64,000 nt of DNA from an uncultured bacterium (GCA_902802585.1 CADCMR010000011.1:62001-126000), one strand, 5' to 3'; positions 15,944-25,499 are shown, counted from the first letter of the stretch. Numbers and translations are program-made. The notes: generated by a model not told the origin, from the sequence alone.

Positions 15944-18900
15944 TTACTTGTTCGAACTGCCCGGCGCCGCATCCAAAAGCTGTTCCAGATTCAGGTCGCG
16001 TTTTGCGCCGAGCTGGAGCGCCTTTTCGTATGCTTTCCGGGCGTTGTCGGCGTGCTTCATCGCGTAGTGGACGCGCGCCAGTGAGAGGTGGGCGAGAGGA
16101 TTAGACGGATCGGCGTCCGCTGCGATCAGGTACTGCCAAAGCGCGGTCGAGAAGTCCTTCGCGTTCTCGGCTTTCTGTGCCTCCTTCATCGCATCCTCGA
16201 ATTTGCCTTTGTCCACGGACACCGTCGGCTTGACTTCCTTGCCCGCCAGAATATCCTCGAACATCGGCTTCAGCTCGTCCGGGATGGAATCCTCGGTTTT
16301 TGCGATATCCGGCTTTGCATCGGGATCATTGCGGCGGTAGGTATTGAGTTCGGCGCGGAGCGTGCGGGACTCCACAAGCGCGGCCTCGGCCACGTTACGC
16401 GCGGCATTCATGGTCTTCTTGTACCGGGAGGACAATGCGCGTTCGTCGTCAAGCTCGGCTTTCAGCTTCGCCACTTCCTCGTCGAACGTGGCGCGTTCCT
16501 TCAGCAGTTCGGAGATGGAATCGTTCTTCTCCTGGAGCTCGGCGGAACCGGCGGCCTTCGGATCTCTGCGGCGGAGTTCGACTTCGCGTTCCAGGCGCTG
16601 GAGCTTTGCGTTCAGCGAGGTCTGCTGGGTCAGCAGGCTGGAAATCGTGTTCTGGAGGGCTTCGCATCTTTCCCTGTATTCGACGGCGTCCTTTTCAAAC
16701 GCGTCCTTTTCGGCGTTGCTCTTCTTCAGGAGCGCGTCCTTATCCTCAAGCGATTCCGCCAGTCTGCGGACGTCCGCGTTGGACGCCTGGTCGATCTTGA
16801 GCTTTTCGAGCTGGGCCTGCGTCGCTACGAGATCCTTGTTCGCCTTGGCGAGCGCTTCGGCGGACGCGGTCTTTTCGGCGGTCAGTTTCTCGTTTGCGGC
16901 CGTAAGGGATGCGTTCAGTTCCTTCTGCTTCGCGAGTTCGGGCGCGTCGGACGAGGCGGGGGCGGAGAATTTTGCGATCTGCGCCTTCAGTTCGGCGATC
17001 TGCTTGTCGGAGGCTGCCTTCGAATCGGCAAGCGTTTTGTTCTCGGCTTCGAGGGACTTCCGGACGTCTTCTCCGGCGACGAGCTTTTTGTTCTGCTCGG
17101 TCAGGTCCTTCACCTCGGAATTGAGTCTCGCGACTTCGGATTCGAGCGTGGTGGCGCGTTTTTCGGACGCGGCAAGCGCGGTCGCGGAGGCGGCCGCGAC
17201 GCCTGCCTTGTCGGCTTTCGCTTTCGCCGCGTCAAGTTCGGTCTGCGCCGCGACCAGGTCGTTCTGAAGCTTCGCTTTTTCCTGCGTCAGAGATGCGATC
17301 TTCGCGGCAGCGTCGGACGGAACCGGCTTGGCCGCGGCTTCCGCGGCGGCCTGTTTCGCTGTTTCAAGTTCGGCGGCGGCCTTCGTGGCGGCAGCTTTCT
17401 GCGTATCCAGTTCGGCGGCAAGCTTCGCATTCGCGTCCATCAGGACCTTGATCTTCGCATTCGTTTCGGACAGCGTCCCGGCTGTCTTCGAGGCGTCTTC
17501 GGTCGCTTTCTGAGCGGCGACCTTCTGTGCGTTCAGATCGGCGGTCAGCTTCGCATTTGCGTCAGTCAGAGTTTTCACCTTCGCGTTCGCGTCGGTCAGA
17601 GCTTTCGCGTCAGAGCTTGTGGAAAGCGTTTTGTTCGCGGCATCCAGATCCGCTTTCAGTTTCGTGTTGGCATCGGTCAGGCTTTTCACCTTCGCGTCGG
17701 CGTCGGCAAGCGCCTTGGCGTCGGCTTCGGAGCGGACCGGAACAGCCATCGGCAAACTGCCCTTCTTCGCGGCGTCCAGATCCGCTTTCAGTTTTGTGTT
17801 TTCATCGGTCAACGTCTTCACCTTCGCGTTCGCGTCGGCAAGCGCCTTGGCGTCGGCTCCGGCGGAGCCTGCGGCAGGCATGGCTGCATCAGACAGGACA
17901 TCGTCATTGTTTTCCTTTCGTTCCTGCCGCCGTGACTTCAGCGCCTCGGATAACGCCCGCGTTTTTTCTTTTTCGCTCCTCAAATTGTTCTTTATTAACG
18001 ACTGGGTCCTTTCTTTTTCCTCTTTACCGGAACCAGAAAGTTCTTCTTTGAAGTAATCATCAATAAATCCTTCCAATTTCTCCAAATTAGCCTCTGATTT
18101 AGCTAATTCCCCCCGCAGCATACTTTCAGTGTTCTCAAACTCTGTAATGTCGCTGTTCCGCTTTCTGACGTCCCGGACTAATGTCTCATTCTTCTTCATA
18201 ATCTCCGCATACTTTTCGTCATCGTCATCTTTCTGCTTCTTGATCGCAGCCAACTCGGTTTCGAGTTTTTTGACGACTTCCGGCTGGGCGCCGACGGCGG
18301 GAGCTGCCTTCTTCGCGGCGTCCAGATCCGCTTTCAGCTTTGTGTTTTCATCGGTCAACGTCTTCACCTTCGCGTTCGCATCGGCAAGCGCCTTGGCGTC
18401 GGCTCCGGCGGTTCCGGCGGTCGCGGCTTTTCTCGCCTCGACGACAGCATCTTTCAACGCCTTGTTTTCACTGGTGAGCGCGCCATTTTTCGCATTCAGC
18501 TTTGTCACGTCTTCTGTGAGGGAAGCGTTTTTCTTAGCGAGCTCGGCGGATTTCGCGTCGTCGGCGTCTTTCTGCTTTTTAAGTGCGGCGAGGTCGTTTT
18601 CGAGTTTTTTGACAGTTTCCGGCTGGGCGGAACGCGCCTGCGCAAGCTCCGACTCAAGTTTCTTCCGAGCCTCCTCGGCGGACGCGGATTTCTTCTGCTC
18701 CTCGGCGAGCTTCTTTTCCAGCTGGTTCGCCGTGCTCTTCATTCCGGCGAGTTCGGCGGCGGTCCTGGCGGAAGCCTCGACTTTCTGCTTCAGCTCGGAT
18801 TCGGATTTCTTCGTTTCGTTGTACGAAGCCTGGAGCGTGTCGAGCGCTGCCTTGCGGTCGGCGGCGGCTTTCTGCGCAGCGGCGAGGTCCGCGGCAGCTT

Positions 18901-19894
18901 TGTCGGCGGCGGTCTTCTGCGCGGCGAGGTCGGCGCTCAGCTTCGTGTTTGCGTCGGTCAGTGTCTTCACCTTCGCATTCGCATCGGCAAGGGCTTTCGC
19001 ACCGGCGTCGGCGGCTCCGGCGGCGCCTGCCGCGGCATCAAGTTTCGCCTTGGACTCCGCAACGTCTTTTTCCGCGGCGGCGAGCTTCGCTTTCACGTCG
19101 GCGGAAGCCTTTTCTGCCGCGTCAAGCTTAACCTTGGACTCCGCGGCGGTCTTTTCCGCGGCGGCGAGCTTCGTCTTAGCCTCAGCGGAATCTTTTTCGG
19201 CGGCGGCGAGCTTCTGTTCGGTCTGTGCCAGTTTCGTCTTCAGTTCCTCGGCAGCCTTCGTCTGTGCCGCGACTTTTTCCGCATCCCCGGCGGCTTTCAG
19301 CGCATCGCGTTCGGCGGTCAGGTCCTTGACCTGCTTCTGAAGCTCGGTCTTTTCCTTGGTGAGCGCGGCGGCCTGTTCCGCGGACTGCTTGGCTTTTTCC
19401 GCGGCGGTCTGGTTGGCGGCGACCTGTTTTTTCAGGGCGTCGACCTGGCTGCGGAGCGTTGCGATTTCGGCAATCGCCTGCTGGTTGATCGCCTCATTGG
19501 ACGGCTTGGACCCGCCGATTGAAGAGGGCGTTTTGCCCGCCGCCGCGGCCTTCGCCTCGTTGACTTTCCGTTCGGCGGAGCTGACCTTGCTCTGGGACGT
19601 GGTAATGCGGTAGTTCACGACCGAGCGGTTCCAGTTCGGATCGGTCGTGCGGAGCTTCTGGAACGCCGCCAGGGCTTTATTATAGGCGTCAAGCGCCTCT
19701 TCGTATTTTTCCTCCTCGAAGAGTTTGTCGCCTTTTTCGATATTGTCGCCGCCGGCGCGGAAGATATCCCAGTTCGCGCTCGTCGAGGATGCGTCCGACG
19801 CGGATTGCGACGCGGCTTCCTGCGGGATCGCCAGTGCCCCGGTCAGCAATGCCAGACCGAGCGCGGTCAAAATACGGGATCGCTTGATGTTCAT
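15944..19894 (-). CDS. Giant exported coiled-coil protein with TPR ends
   Basis: 1316 residues. A signal peptide (about 1-30, LALLTGALAIPQEAASQ) is followed by a TPR-like segment (DKLFEEEKYEEALDAYNKALAAFQ), then about 1050 residues of Ala/Lys/Glu/Leu-rich coiled coil with repeated units such as ADANAKVKTLTDENTKLKAD, and a C-terminal TPR pair (AEKAENAKDFSTALWQYLIA-like, HLSLARVHYAMKHADNARKAYEKALQLGA). It is probably a long periplasmic or envelope fibrous protein. Its ATG overlaps the hflX stop by 4 nt. Residues about 555-660 come from AT-rich DNA and have a different, more charged composition, flanked by near-identical repeats. No specific function can be assigned. Confidence 0.8.
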   Translation of the reverse strand: MNIKRSRILTALGLALLTGALAIPQEAASQSASDASSTSANWDIFRAGGDNIEKGDKLFEEEKYEEALDAYNKALAAFQKLRTTDPNWNRSVVNYRITTSQSKVSSAERKVNEAKAAAAGKTPSSIGGSKPSNEAINQQAIAEIATLRSQVDALKKQVAANQTAAEKAKQSAEQAAALTKEKTELQKQVKDLTAERDALKAAGDAEKVAAQTKAAEELKTKLAQTEQKLAAAEKDSAEAKTKLAAAEKTAAESKVKLDAAEKASADVKAKLAAAEKDVAESKAKLDAAAGAAGAADAGAKALADANAKVKTLTDANTKLSADLAAQKTAADKAAADLAAAQKAAADRKAALDTLQASYNETKKSESELKQKVEASARTAAELAGMKSTANQLEKKLAEEQKKSASAEEARKKLESELAQARSAQPETVKKLENDLAALKKQKDADDAKSAELAKKNASLTEDVTKLNAKNGALTSENKALKDAVVEARKAATAGTAGADAKALADANAKVKTLTDENTKLKADLDAAKKAAPAVGAQPEVVKKLETELAAIKKQKDDDDEKYAEIMKKNETLVRDVRKRNSDITEFENTESMLRGELAKSEANLEKLEGFIDDYFKEELSGSGKEEKERTQSLIKNNLRSEKEKTRALSEALKSRRQERKENNDDVLSDAAMPAAGSAGADAKALADANAKVKTLTDENTKLKADLDAAKKGSLPMAVPVRSEADAKALADADAKVKSLTDANTKLKADLDAANKTLSTSSDAKALTDANAKVKTLTDANAKLTADLNAQKVAAQKATEDASKTAGTLSETNAKIKVLMDANAKLAAELDTQKAAATKAAAELETAKQAAAEAAAKPVPSDAAAKIASLTQEKAKLQNDLVAAQTELDAAKAKADKAGVAAASATALAASEKRATTLESEVARLNSEVKDLTEQNKKLVAGEDVRKSLEAENKTLADSKAASDKQIAELKAQIAKFSAPASSDAPELAKQKELNASLTAANEKLTAEKTASAEALAKANKDLVATQAQLEKLKIDQASNADVRRLAESLEDKDALLKKSNAEKDAFEKDAVEYRERCEALQNTISSLLTQQTSLNAKLQRLEREVELRRRDPKAAGSAELQEKNDSISELLKERATFDEEVAKLKAELDDERALSSRYKKTMNAARNVAEAALVESRTLRAELNTYRRNDPDAKPDIAKTEDSIPDELKPMFEDILAGKEVKPTVSVDKGKFEDAMKEAQKAENAKDFSTALWQYLIAADADPSNPLAHLSLARVHYAMKHADNARKAYEKALQLGAKRDLNLEQLLDAAPGSSNK
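17763..18410. repeat. 102-bp near-identical direct repeats flanking an AT-rich insert within the coiled-coil gene
   Basis: Copy A 17763-17864 and copy B 18309-18410 differ at about two positions. The roughly 300 bp between 17900 and 18230 are visibly AT-richer and use different codons from the rest of the gene. Confidence 0.75.
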
Positions 19895-21246
19895 GGTGTT
19901 TCTCCTGTTTTTATGTCATAATTGTTTGTTTGATTCGGTTGAGGGTCGTCCGGAGCCAAGTACGGCGCGAACCGGTCCGTTTCGCGTTCGGACACGGACA
20001 CAGTCGCGACAAATACTCCGTCGTCGCGGTAGGCGCTCTCCAGAATCCGAGCCTTTTCGTGCAGAAGCGCCACGAGGTCGGCGCGTTCCGGAGGGATTTC
20101 CGCCCGGCGGATTTCCGAAGGGCCGCCGCACTTCGCGGACAGCGCCTCCAGCAGCGCGTCGATGCCCTCGCGTGTCCGGCAGGAAATGAACACGGCGTCG
20201 GGAAACGAATTTTTGAGCTTGATCCGGGTAAGCGGATCGGTGATGAGGTCGCATTTATTGCAGACTACGAGGATGGACTTGCGTTCCGCGCCGAGTTCGC
20301 CCAGCACGGACAGCGTGGTCTCCACGTGGTTGAAGACGTTCGGATTGGACGCATCAAGCACCAGCACGATGAAGTCGGCGAGCACAGCCTCCTCCAGCGT
20401 GGACCGGAACGCTTCGATCAGCGAGTGCGGCAGACGCCGCACGAATCCGACGGTATCGGTCAGGATCAGGCGCGATTTGTCCGGCAGCGTCAGAGCGCGC
20501 GTCGTGGGGTCGAGCGTGGCAAAAAGCTGGTCGGCGGCGTACGCCTCCGCCCCGGTCAGCAGGTTCAGCAAGGTGGATTTCCCGGCGTTTGTGTAGCCCG
20601 CGATCGCCGCGTTCGGCAGATTCGCGCGCATCCGGCTTTTCCGCTGGGTGCCGCGGTGCTTGCGGATTTCTGCGAGTTCGGCTTTCAGGTCGGAAATGCG
20701 CTGGCGGAGTTCGCGGCGGTCATATTCGATCTGTTTTTCGCCACCGCCTCGCGCGCCGGTCACGCCGCCGCGCTGGCGCGACAGGTGCGTCCATGCGCCG
20801 GTCAGGCGGGGCAGGAAATACTGGCATCGGGCGAGCTCGACCTGAAGCACAGCTTCACGAGTACGCGCGCGCGACGCAAAAATATCCAAAATGACCTCCT
20901 GGCGGTCGATCACTTTCATACCGAAGAGCTGTTCCAGGTTCCGTTGCTGGGTCGGGCTGAGCGCGACGTCGAAAATCACGATGTTCGCCTCCGCCTCCTT
21001 CGCCGCATCGCGTATCTCCTCCGCCTTGCCGCTCCCGACGTAGTATTTCGGGTTCGGCGCTTTCAGTCCGGCGACGATCTGCCCTGCGACCGGCACTTCC
21101 AGCGTGCGGACCAGCTCGGCAAGCTCCTTCAGGTCGTCCGCCGTGGACGCCGGATCCGCCGGGTGGATGCACGGACCGACCAGATACGCGCGGAAGACGT
21201 TCTTCCGTTCGTTCTCGTCCGTCCGGTATGTCATCGTCTGGGACAT
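19891..21246 (-). CDS. hflX: Ribosome-associated GTPase HflX
   Basis: 451 residues. N-terminal HflX domain (KYYVGSGKAEEIRDAAKE, PTQQRNLEQLF, DRQEVILDIFASRARTREA), the conserved QRGGVTGARGGGEKQIEYDRR-type linker, then the G domain: G1 GYTNAGKST, G3 DTVGF, G4 NKCD. It splits or rescues stalled ribosomes in characterised bacteria. The C-terminal tail is somewhat extended. It lies 36 nt after pgsA and overlaps the coiled-coil gene by 4 nt. Confidence 0.95.
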   Translation of the reverse strand: MSQTMTYRTDENERKNVFRAYLVGPCIHPADPASTADDLKELAELVRTLEVPVAGQIVAGLKAPNPKYYVGSGKAEEIRDAAKEAEANIVIFDVALSPTQQRNLEQLFGMKVIDRQEVILDIFASRARTREAVLQVELARCQYFLPRLTGAWTHLSRQRGGVTGARGGGEKQIEYDRRELRQRISDLKAELAEIRKHRGTQRKSRMRANLPNAAIAGYTNAGKSTLLNLLTGAEAYAADQLFATLDPTTRALTLPDKSRLILTDTVGFVRRLPHSLIEAFRSTLEEAVLADFIVLVLDASNPNVFNHVETTLSVLGELGAERKSILVVCNKCDLITDPLTRIKLKNSFPDAVFISCRTREGIDALLEALSAKCGGPSEIRRAEIPPERADLVALLHEKARILESAYRDDGVFVATVSVSERETDRFAPYLAPDDPQPNQTNNYDIKTGETP

Positions 21247-21282
21247 GCGGTCAAGTCTCCTGAAAAAAACAACTTTGAAAAC

Positions 21283-21885
21283 TCAGATACTGCCGATGAA
21301 AAGCGAGCGGTAGCGGATGAAATACTGCAATCCGGAACCGACCGTGATGAGCACGACCGCGCCCTGGAGGCATTTCCAGATGACCGTCACGGGGGAAACG
21401 CCGAGGTCAAGCCCGAAAAGATGAATCCAGGCTGCGCCGCCGAACGCCAGCGTGAACATCTGCGTGGCGGTTTTCAGCTTGCCCCAGCGGTCGGCGGATA
21501 TGATCACGTTTTTGGAGGATGCAAGCGTGCGCAGTCCGGTCACCATGAATTCGCGGGTCAGGATCACGATCAGCACCCAGCCGGGGATCATGCCGTAGTC
21601 CAGCATCATGATGAACGTCGCGAGGATGAAAATCTTGTCGGCGAGCGGATCCATCAGGCGTCCAAAATCGCTTTCCACATGGTATTTGCGCGCCAGATAG
21701 CCGTCCAGCAGGTCCGTGATGCCCGCCAGGAACGCCACGATCAGGGCGATCGCATGGCACACGTATGCCGATTGCTCACCGACTTTGACGCAGGTCGGGT
21801 TCACGCTGTCGAAGTTCGCCAGCACCACGAAACAGAAGATCAGGATGATGCGGCTGATCGTAAGTGCATTCGGGAGATGTTTCAT
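21283..21885 (-). CDS. pgsA: CDP-diacylglycerol--glycerol-3-phosphate 3-phosphatidyltransferase
   Basis: 200 residues with several membrane helices. The CDP-alcohol phosphatidyltransferase motif DG-x2-AR-x8-G-x3-D-x3-D is visible as DLLDGYLARKYHVESDFGRL followed by MDPLADK. NALTISRI near the start and ILTREFMVTGLR are typical of PgsA and not of phosphatidylserine synthase. It makes phosphatidylglycerol phosphate at the inner membrane. The start overlaps the rimO stop (ATGA). Confidence 0.93.
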   Translation of the reverse strand: MKHLPNALTISRIILIFCFVVLANFDSVNPTCVKVGEQSAYVCHAIALIVAFLAGITDLLDGYLARKYHVESDFGRLMDPLADKIFILATFIMMLDYGMIPGWVLIVILTREFMVTGLRTLASSKNVIISADRWGKLKTATQMFTLAFGGAAWIHLFGLDLGVSPVTVIWKCLQGAVVLITVGSGLQYFIRYRSLFIGSI

Positions 21886-23291
21886 TTTGCCTTTCCTCCG
21901 GGCGTCCGCCCTTCAGGTTCGTAGGTTCCGTACAAATCGTATGCCGCCGACCGTGTGATGGCCACGGGTACGACGCTCCCCGCCGTAAGACCGGCAGGGC
22001 ATTTGGATACATGGACGATCTGGTCGATGTCCGGCGCGTCCATGAGCATGCGTCCGCGCCAGCGGCCGCGTCCAAGGTATTCGTCCAGAATGGTCTCAAT
22101 CGTCTGACCGACCAGCGCCCGGTTCGTTTCCCGCGAAATCTTTTCCTGTTCGGCGGCGATCCTGGCGGCGCGGGCGGCGGCGGTTTTCGCGGGGATGCGC
22201 CCCTTCATGGAAGCCGCCGGGGTGCCGTCCTCGGGCGAGAACGCGAACACGCCGATGCGGGAGAAGACGCGCGCTTTCACCGCGTCGAGAAGCAGCTGAA
22301 AATCCGCCTCTGTCTCGCCGGGGAATCCGGTCATCAGCGTGGTGCGGATCGTAAATCCCGCCTCGCGGAGCTTGCGGATTACTTCATTTTGGCGTTCCGC
22401 CGTGATGTGGCGATTCATCGCGGTCATCACGGCGTCGGAAACATGCTGGACCGGCATTTCGATATGCGGAATCAGGCGGCGGCACTTTTTGAAAGCGCGG
22501 ATCATTGCTTCGTCGATGGACGCCGGATGCACGTACATCAGGCGTATGCGGAATTCGCCGGGGAGTTTGTCGAGCGCGGCAAGCAAATCCGGCAGTTCGG
22601 ATTTGCCGTTTTTGCTCCGGTCGCGTCCGAATGCCCCGGTGTCCTGCGCAATCAGGATCAGTTCGCGGAACCCCTGCCCCGCCAGCGACTTCGCTTCCGC
22701 CACGACTGAATTTACAGTACGGCTGCGGAGTGCGCCGCGGATGGACGGGATCAGGCAGTAGGAGCAGCAGTTGCAGCAGCCGTCGGCGATCTTCAGATAG
22801 GCGAAATGCTCCGACTCGACTGGCAGACGCGGGGTCGTTTCGTCGTAGATCCAGGAGCACGGCTTGACGTTTTTCTGTTCGGGAACGGGCTTGTCGGCGA
22901 TCAGGCGTTTCAGGACCGCGCCGATCCCGGCGGGCGAATCAATCCCCTCCCACGCGTCGACTGCGGGGAATTTCGCACGGACAGCGCCGGTCTTGTCCCA
23001 TTGCGGCAGGCATCCGGCGACCACGACAAGACGCCCCGCGCGGTGTTTCTTCCACGCGCAGGCACGGCGGATTTCCTCCATCGCCTCCTTACGGGCGGAG
23101 AGCAGGAACGCGCAAGTATTGATCCACATCACGTCCGCCTCGTCGTCATCGGCGGTCAGACCGAATCCGTCCACGAGCAACGCCCCGGCGGCCACACCCG
23201 TGTCCACCGTGTTTTTCGGGCAACCGAGGCTGACCAGACGCACCAGATACGGGCGCGTCCGCTGTACTTCCGTGCTTTTTTTCAACTGCAA
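21882..23291 (-). CDS. rimO: Ribosomal protein S12 methylthiotransferase RimO
   Basis: 469 residues. UPF0004 domain with SLGCPKNTVD and INTCAFL and VVVAGCLPQ (three Cys of the auxiliary cluster), radical-SAM core with GCCNCCSYCLIPSIRG (CxxxCxxC), QDTGAFGRD, and a C-terminal TRAM domain. SLGCPKN and IPSIRG favour RimO over MiaB. It methylthiolates an Asp of ribosomal protein S12. First gene of the long minus-strand run that continues to aguA. Confidence 0.95.
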   Translation of the reverse strand: MQLKKSTEVQRTRPYLVRLVSLGCPKNTVDTGVAAGALLVDGFGLTADDDEADVMWINTCAFLLSARKEAMEEIRRACAWKKHRAGRLVVVAGCLPQWDKTGAVRAKFPAVDAWEGIDSPAGIGAVLKRLIADKPVPEQKNVKPCSWIYDETTPRLPVESEHFAYLKIADGCCNCCSYCLIPSIRGALRSRTVNSVVAEAKSLAGQGFRELILIAQDTGAFGRDRSKNGKSELPDLLAALDKLPGEFRIRLMYVHPASIDEAMIRAFKKCRRLIPHIEMPVQHVSDAVMTAMNRHITAERQNEVIRKLREAGFTIRTTLMTGFPGETEADFQLLLDAVKARVFSRIGVFAFSPEDGTPAASMKGRIPAKTAAARAARIAAEQEKISRETNRALVGQTIETILDEYLGRGRWRGRMLMDAPDIDQIVHVSKCPAGLTAGSVVPVAITRSAAYDLYGTYEPEGRTPGGKAK

Positions 23292-23418
23292 AAATCTCCG
23301 CGTTCAGGGTTGGCAAAAAATCTCTATTATGATAATGTAGCACGCGAAGCGCTTTTTTTCCAGTTTTTTTCGAGGAAAAAACAGCATAATCTGGCAGTGT
23401 TTTTCCCTTTCGGAAATA

Positions 23419-23460
23419 GAAAATGCTCCGACCGACGGGTTTTTGCCGAAGATCGGAGCA
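23419..23460 (-). terminator. Hairpin terminator downstream of the MFS gene
   Basis: TGCTCCGA (23424-23431) pairs with TCGGAGCA (23453-23460). On the minus strand the stem is followed by a short T run (ATTTTC), and on the plus strand by GTTGTTTTTG. It separates the MFS gene from rimO. Confidence 0.6.
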
Positions 23461-23491
23461 GTTGTTTTTGAGCTTGTTTCAGCAAAAAAAG

Positions 23492-25288
23492 TCAGGCGGC
23501 TTCCGCCTCATCCGGATTGCGTTTCACGGGACGGCGTTTATTGGGGATCAGCGCGCCGAGGAAGAGTCCGACCAGTCCGAACGTGACGCACGACAGCAGC
23601 CAGGCAAACAGCGGCGAGGTAAGCCAGTCCCCGTTCGCGTCCGTCTGCCGGAACATAATATCGACGAAATGTCCGAAGAATGCACCGTAACCGTATTCCG
23701 CGCGCAGGGTCGGTCCTTCGAACCAGTATCCGACCAGGCAGCCCGCGATTATGCCCGCAACCGCGCCGGGAATGATGAACGTCCGGTATTTGTCTCCGGC
23801 CTTCGCGATGTTTTCGCGCGTCAAAACGTCGGGCGCCACATAGCCCTCGTCCCCGCCGAACCGCTTGTAGTAGAAGTGAATTTTCACGAACGCGACCGCG
23901 GAAATCAGCGACAGCACCGCGCCAAGCAGGAACAGCAGATGGTAGTTGCTCTCCTGCACGTCCAGGAAGAACCCGAACGCCGGGACGATGACCGTGGTGC
24001 CGAGCGCCAGGATCATGGCGTTCGCCGAAGCGAACTGTGCGAAGATCGAACCGGGGAAGAGACGCAGCGGCAGAGAGCTGGACAGCGTGAAGAAGCACCC
24101 GGACACCACGCCGTGGATGATGAACACGATCGCGAACGAGGACAGGACGAGCGTCTTCGAGCCGGACATGAGACCGGGGATGTGGTAGGTGAACTCCGCC
24201 TGCCACGGATTGTTGACGACCAGCCAGCCGACGAGCATCAGGACCGCGTACGCCGCGAGGGAAACGAAACTGGTCCGGATCGGGTGGAAGCGGTCCGCCA
24301 GAGCGCCCAGCGGATAGCTCAGGACGATGGAGAAACAGTACGTGATCGCGAGCAGCTGCCCATAGGTGCTGTCCGGCACGCCGATCGCGGAAGCATACTG
24401 GATGGAGAAGTCATTGATGGGGTGGAAACTGATGTTCGCCAGCAGGAGCGCAACGATGATCCAGCGGTAGTACGGCACGGAGAAGCACTGCCGGAAATAG
24501 TCGATAAGCGCGCCGAAAACGCGTTGGAATCTGCTCTTGTCCGCCGGGATCGCCTCGGGCGGCGGATATTTGCCTTCCTTCACGAAGAAGCACATGGAAT
24601 ACAGCCCTGCGGCGTACAGCGCTCCGAGCACGAGGAAGATCCACTTGAACCAGTCAAGCGCGTGTTCGAAGAGGTAGTAGTTGTACAGGATGCCCGCCAG
24701 CAGGCTGATGATGCGGAAGAGGCTGAAAAAACGCCCGATGATGCGCTGCGGCACCACGTCGTTCACCAGCGCATTGAAGATCGCCGACGCGAGCGTGTTG
24801 CCGAAGTCGAACAGCACCCAGAAGATGCAGAATGCCACCAGCGCTCCGGCGCGCGCCGCATTCACTGGCTCCCCGCCCCAGGTCGCGGGCATGATCGGCT
24901 CAAGCAGACGGCCGATCTCCGCATTCATGCCGATGCCGAGCAGACCGACCACAATGAACGGTGTCGTGAACAGCAGGAACGGGATGCGGCGTCCCAGGCG
25001 ACCGCGATGACGGTCGGAAAGATAGCTCACGATCGGCATCAGGAAGATGTTCGTGAAGTTCGGGAACGAAATGATCAGGATGGAGTACAGCGTGTCGTTC
25101 AGCTCAAACCGGTTTTTTGCCAGCTTCACGGTCATCGGGAAGACCACGCGGTCCTTCATCGACCACGCGAAGTCGCCCCACAGCAGCAGGGCGAACAGCA
25201 CGGCGAGTCCCGCCGCGGTGTACGTCAGCGTCCCGACGCTCCATTTGTTCTTCGATTGGGTCAGGTCCGGCAGAGGTTTGTCGCTCAT
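23492..25288 (-). CDS. Major facilitator superfamily transporter (possible sugar symporter)
   Basis: 598 residues with about 12-14 hydrophobic segments. The loop 2-3 motif SYLSDRHRGRLGRRIPFLL and the loop 8-9 GALADRFHPIRTSF are MFS signatures; the first resembles the GPH (glycoside-pentoside-hexuronide cation symporter) group. A large loop occurs around residue 230 and an extended C-terminal region carries two further helices before a basic tail. The substrate is not readable. It is divergent from the tetR-efflux operon, with a palindromic operator between them, so the TetR protein may control it too. Confidence 0.82.
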   Translation of the reverse strand: MSDKPLPDLTQSKNKWSVGTLTYTAAGLAVLFALLLWGDFAWSMKDRVVFPMTVKLAKNRFELNDTLYSILIISFPNFTNIFLMPIVSYLSDRHRGRLGRRIPFLLFTTPFIVVGLLGIGMNAEIGRLLEPIMPATWGGEPVNAARAGALVAFCIFWVLFDFGNTLASAIFNALVNDVVPQRIIGRFFSLFRIISLLAGILYNYYLFEHALDWFKWIFLVLGALYAAGLYSMCFFVKEGKYPPPEAIPADKSRFQRVFGALIDYFRQCFSVPYYRWIIVALLLANISFHPINDFSIQYASAIGVPDSTYGQLLAITYCFSIVLSYPLGALADRFHPIRTSFVSLAAYAVLMLVGWLVVNNPWQAEFTYHIPGLMSGSKTLVLSSFAIVFIIHGVVSGCFFTLSSSLPLRLFPGSIFAQFASANAMILALGTTVIVPAFGFFLDVQESNYHLLFLLGAVLSLISAVAFVKIHFYYKRFGGDEGYVAPDVLTRENIAKAGDKYRTFIIPGAVAGIIAGCLVGYWFEGPTLRAEYGYGAFFGHFVDIMFRQTDANGDWLTSPLFAWLLSCVTFGLVGLFLGALIPNKRRPVKRNPDEAEAA

Positions 25289-25382
25289 TTGTTCGTCTCC
25301 TATTCCGTTTTTGTCTGCATGAATTTTTTACTAAATGTAATGCATTTTTTATCAAATTCAAGCCGTTATCCTGTTTTTCTTC

Positions 25383-25410
25383 TTGATTTCAGGCGGAAAC
25401 AGTGTATTTT
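25383..25410 (+). promoter_or_regulatory. Promoter for tetR-efflux operon
   Basis: TTGATT (25383-25388), 16-nt spacer, TATTTT (25405-25410); predicted transcription start near 25417. Confidence 0.5.
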
Positions 25411-25421
25411 CTATGCCGTTC

Positions 25422-25436
25422 GTGACACGGTGTCAC
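25422..25436. promoter_or_regulatory. Probable TetR-family operator palindrome
   Basis: GTGACACGGTGTCAC is a perfect 7+1+7 inverted repeat about 5 nt past the predicted transcription start and 64 nt before the tetR-like start codon, the expected place for an autoregulatory operator. Binding is inferred from position and symmetry. Confidence 0.6.
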
Positions 25437-25499
25437 AATAAAATCACCATGTCAAATTCGCCATAAATACAGCATCCCAACATCAAATCCGTTTTTACT

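Larger units (their letters stand above)
25289..25499. other. Divergent control region between MFS and tetR genes
   Basis: About 210 AT-rich bases with a plus-strand promoter and a perfect palindrome just downstream of its predicted start point. I see no small gene. Confidence 0.55.

Noticed and set aside
16088..19340. Several long plus-strand frames opposite the coiled-coil gene
   Set aside because: Produced by the Ala/Lys/Glu repeat codons; compositions (Arg/Phe/Gly or Ser/Ala-rich) are meaningless and the minus frame has signal peptide, TPRs and operon context.
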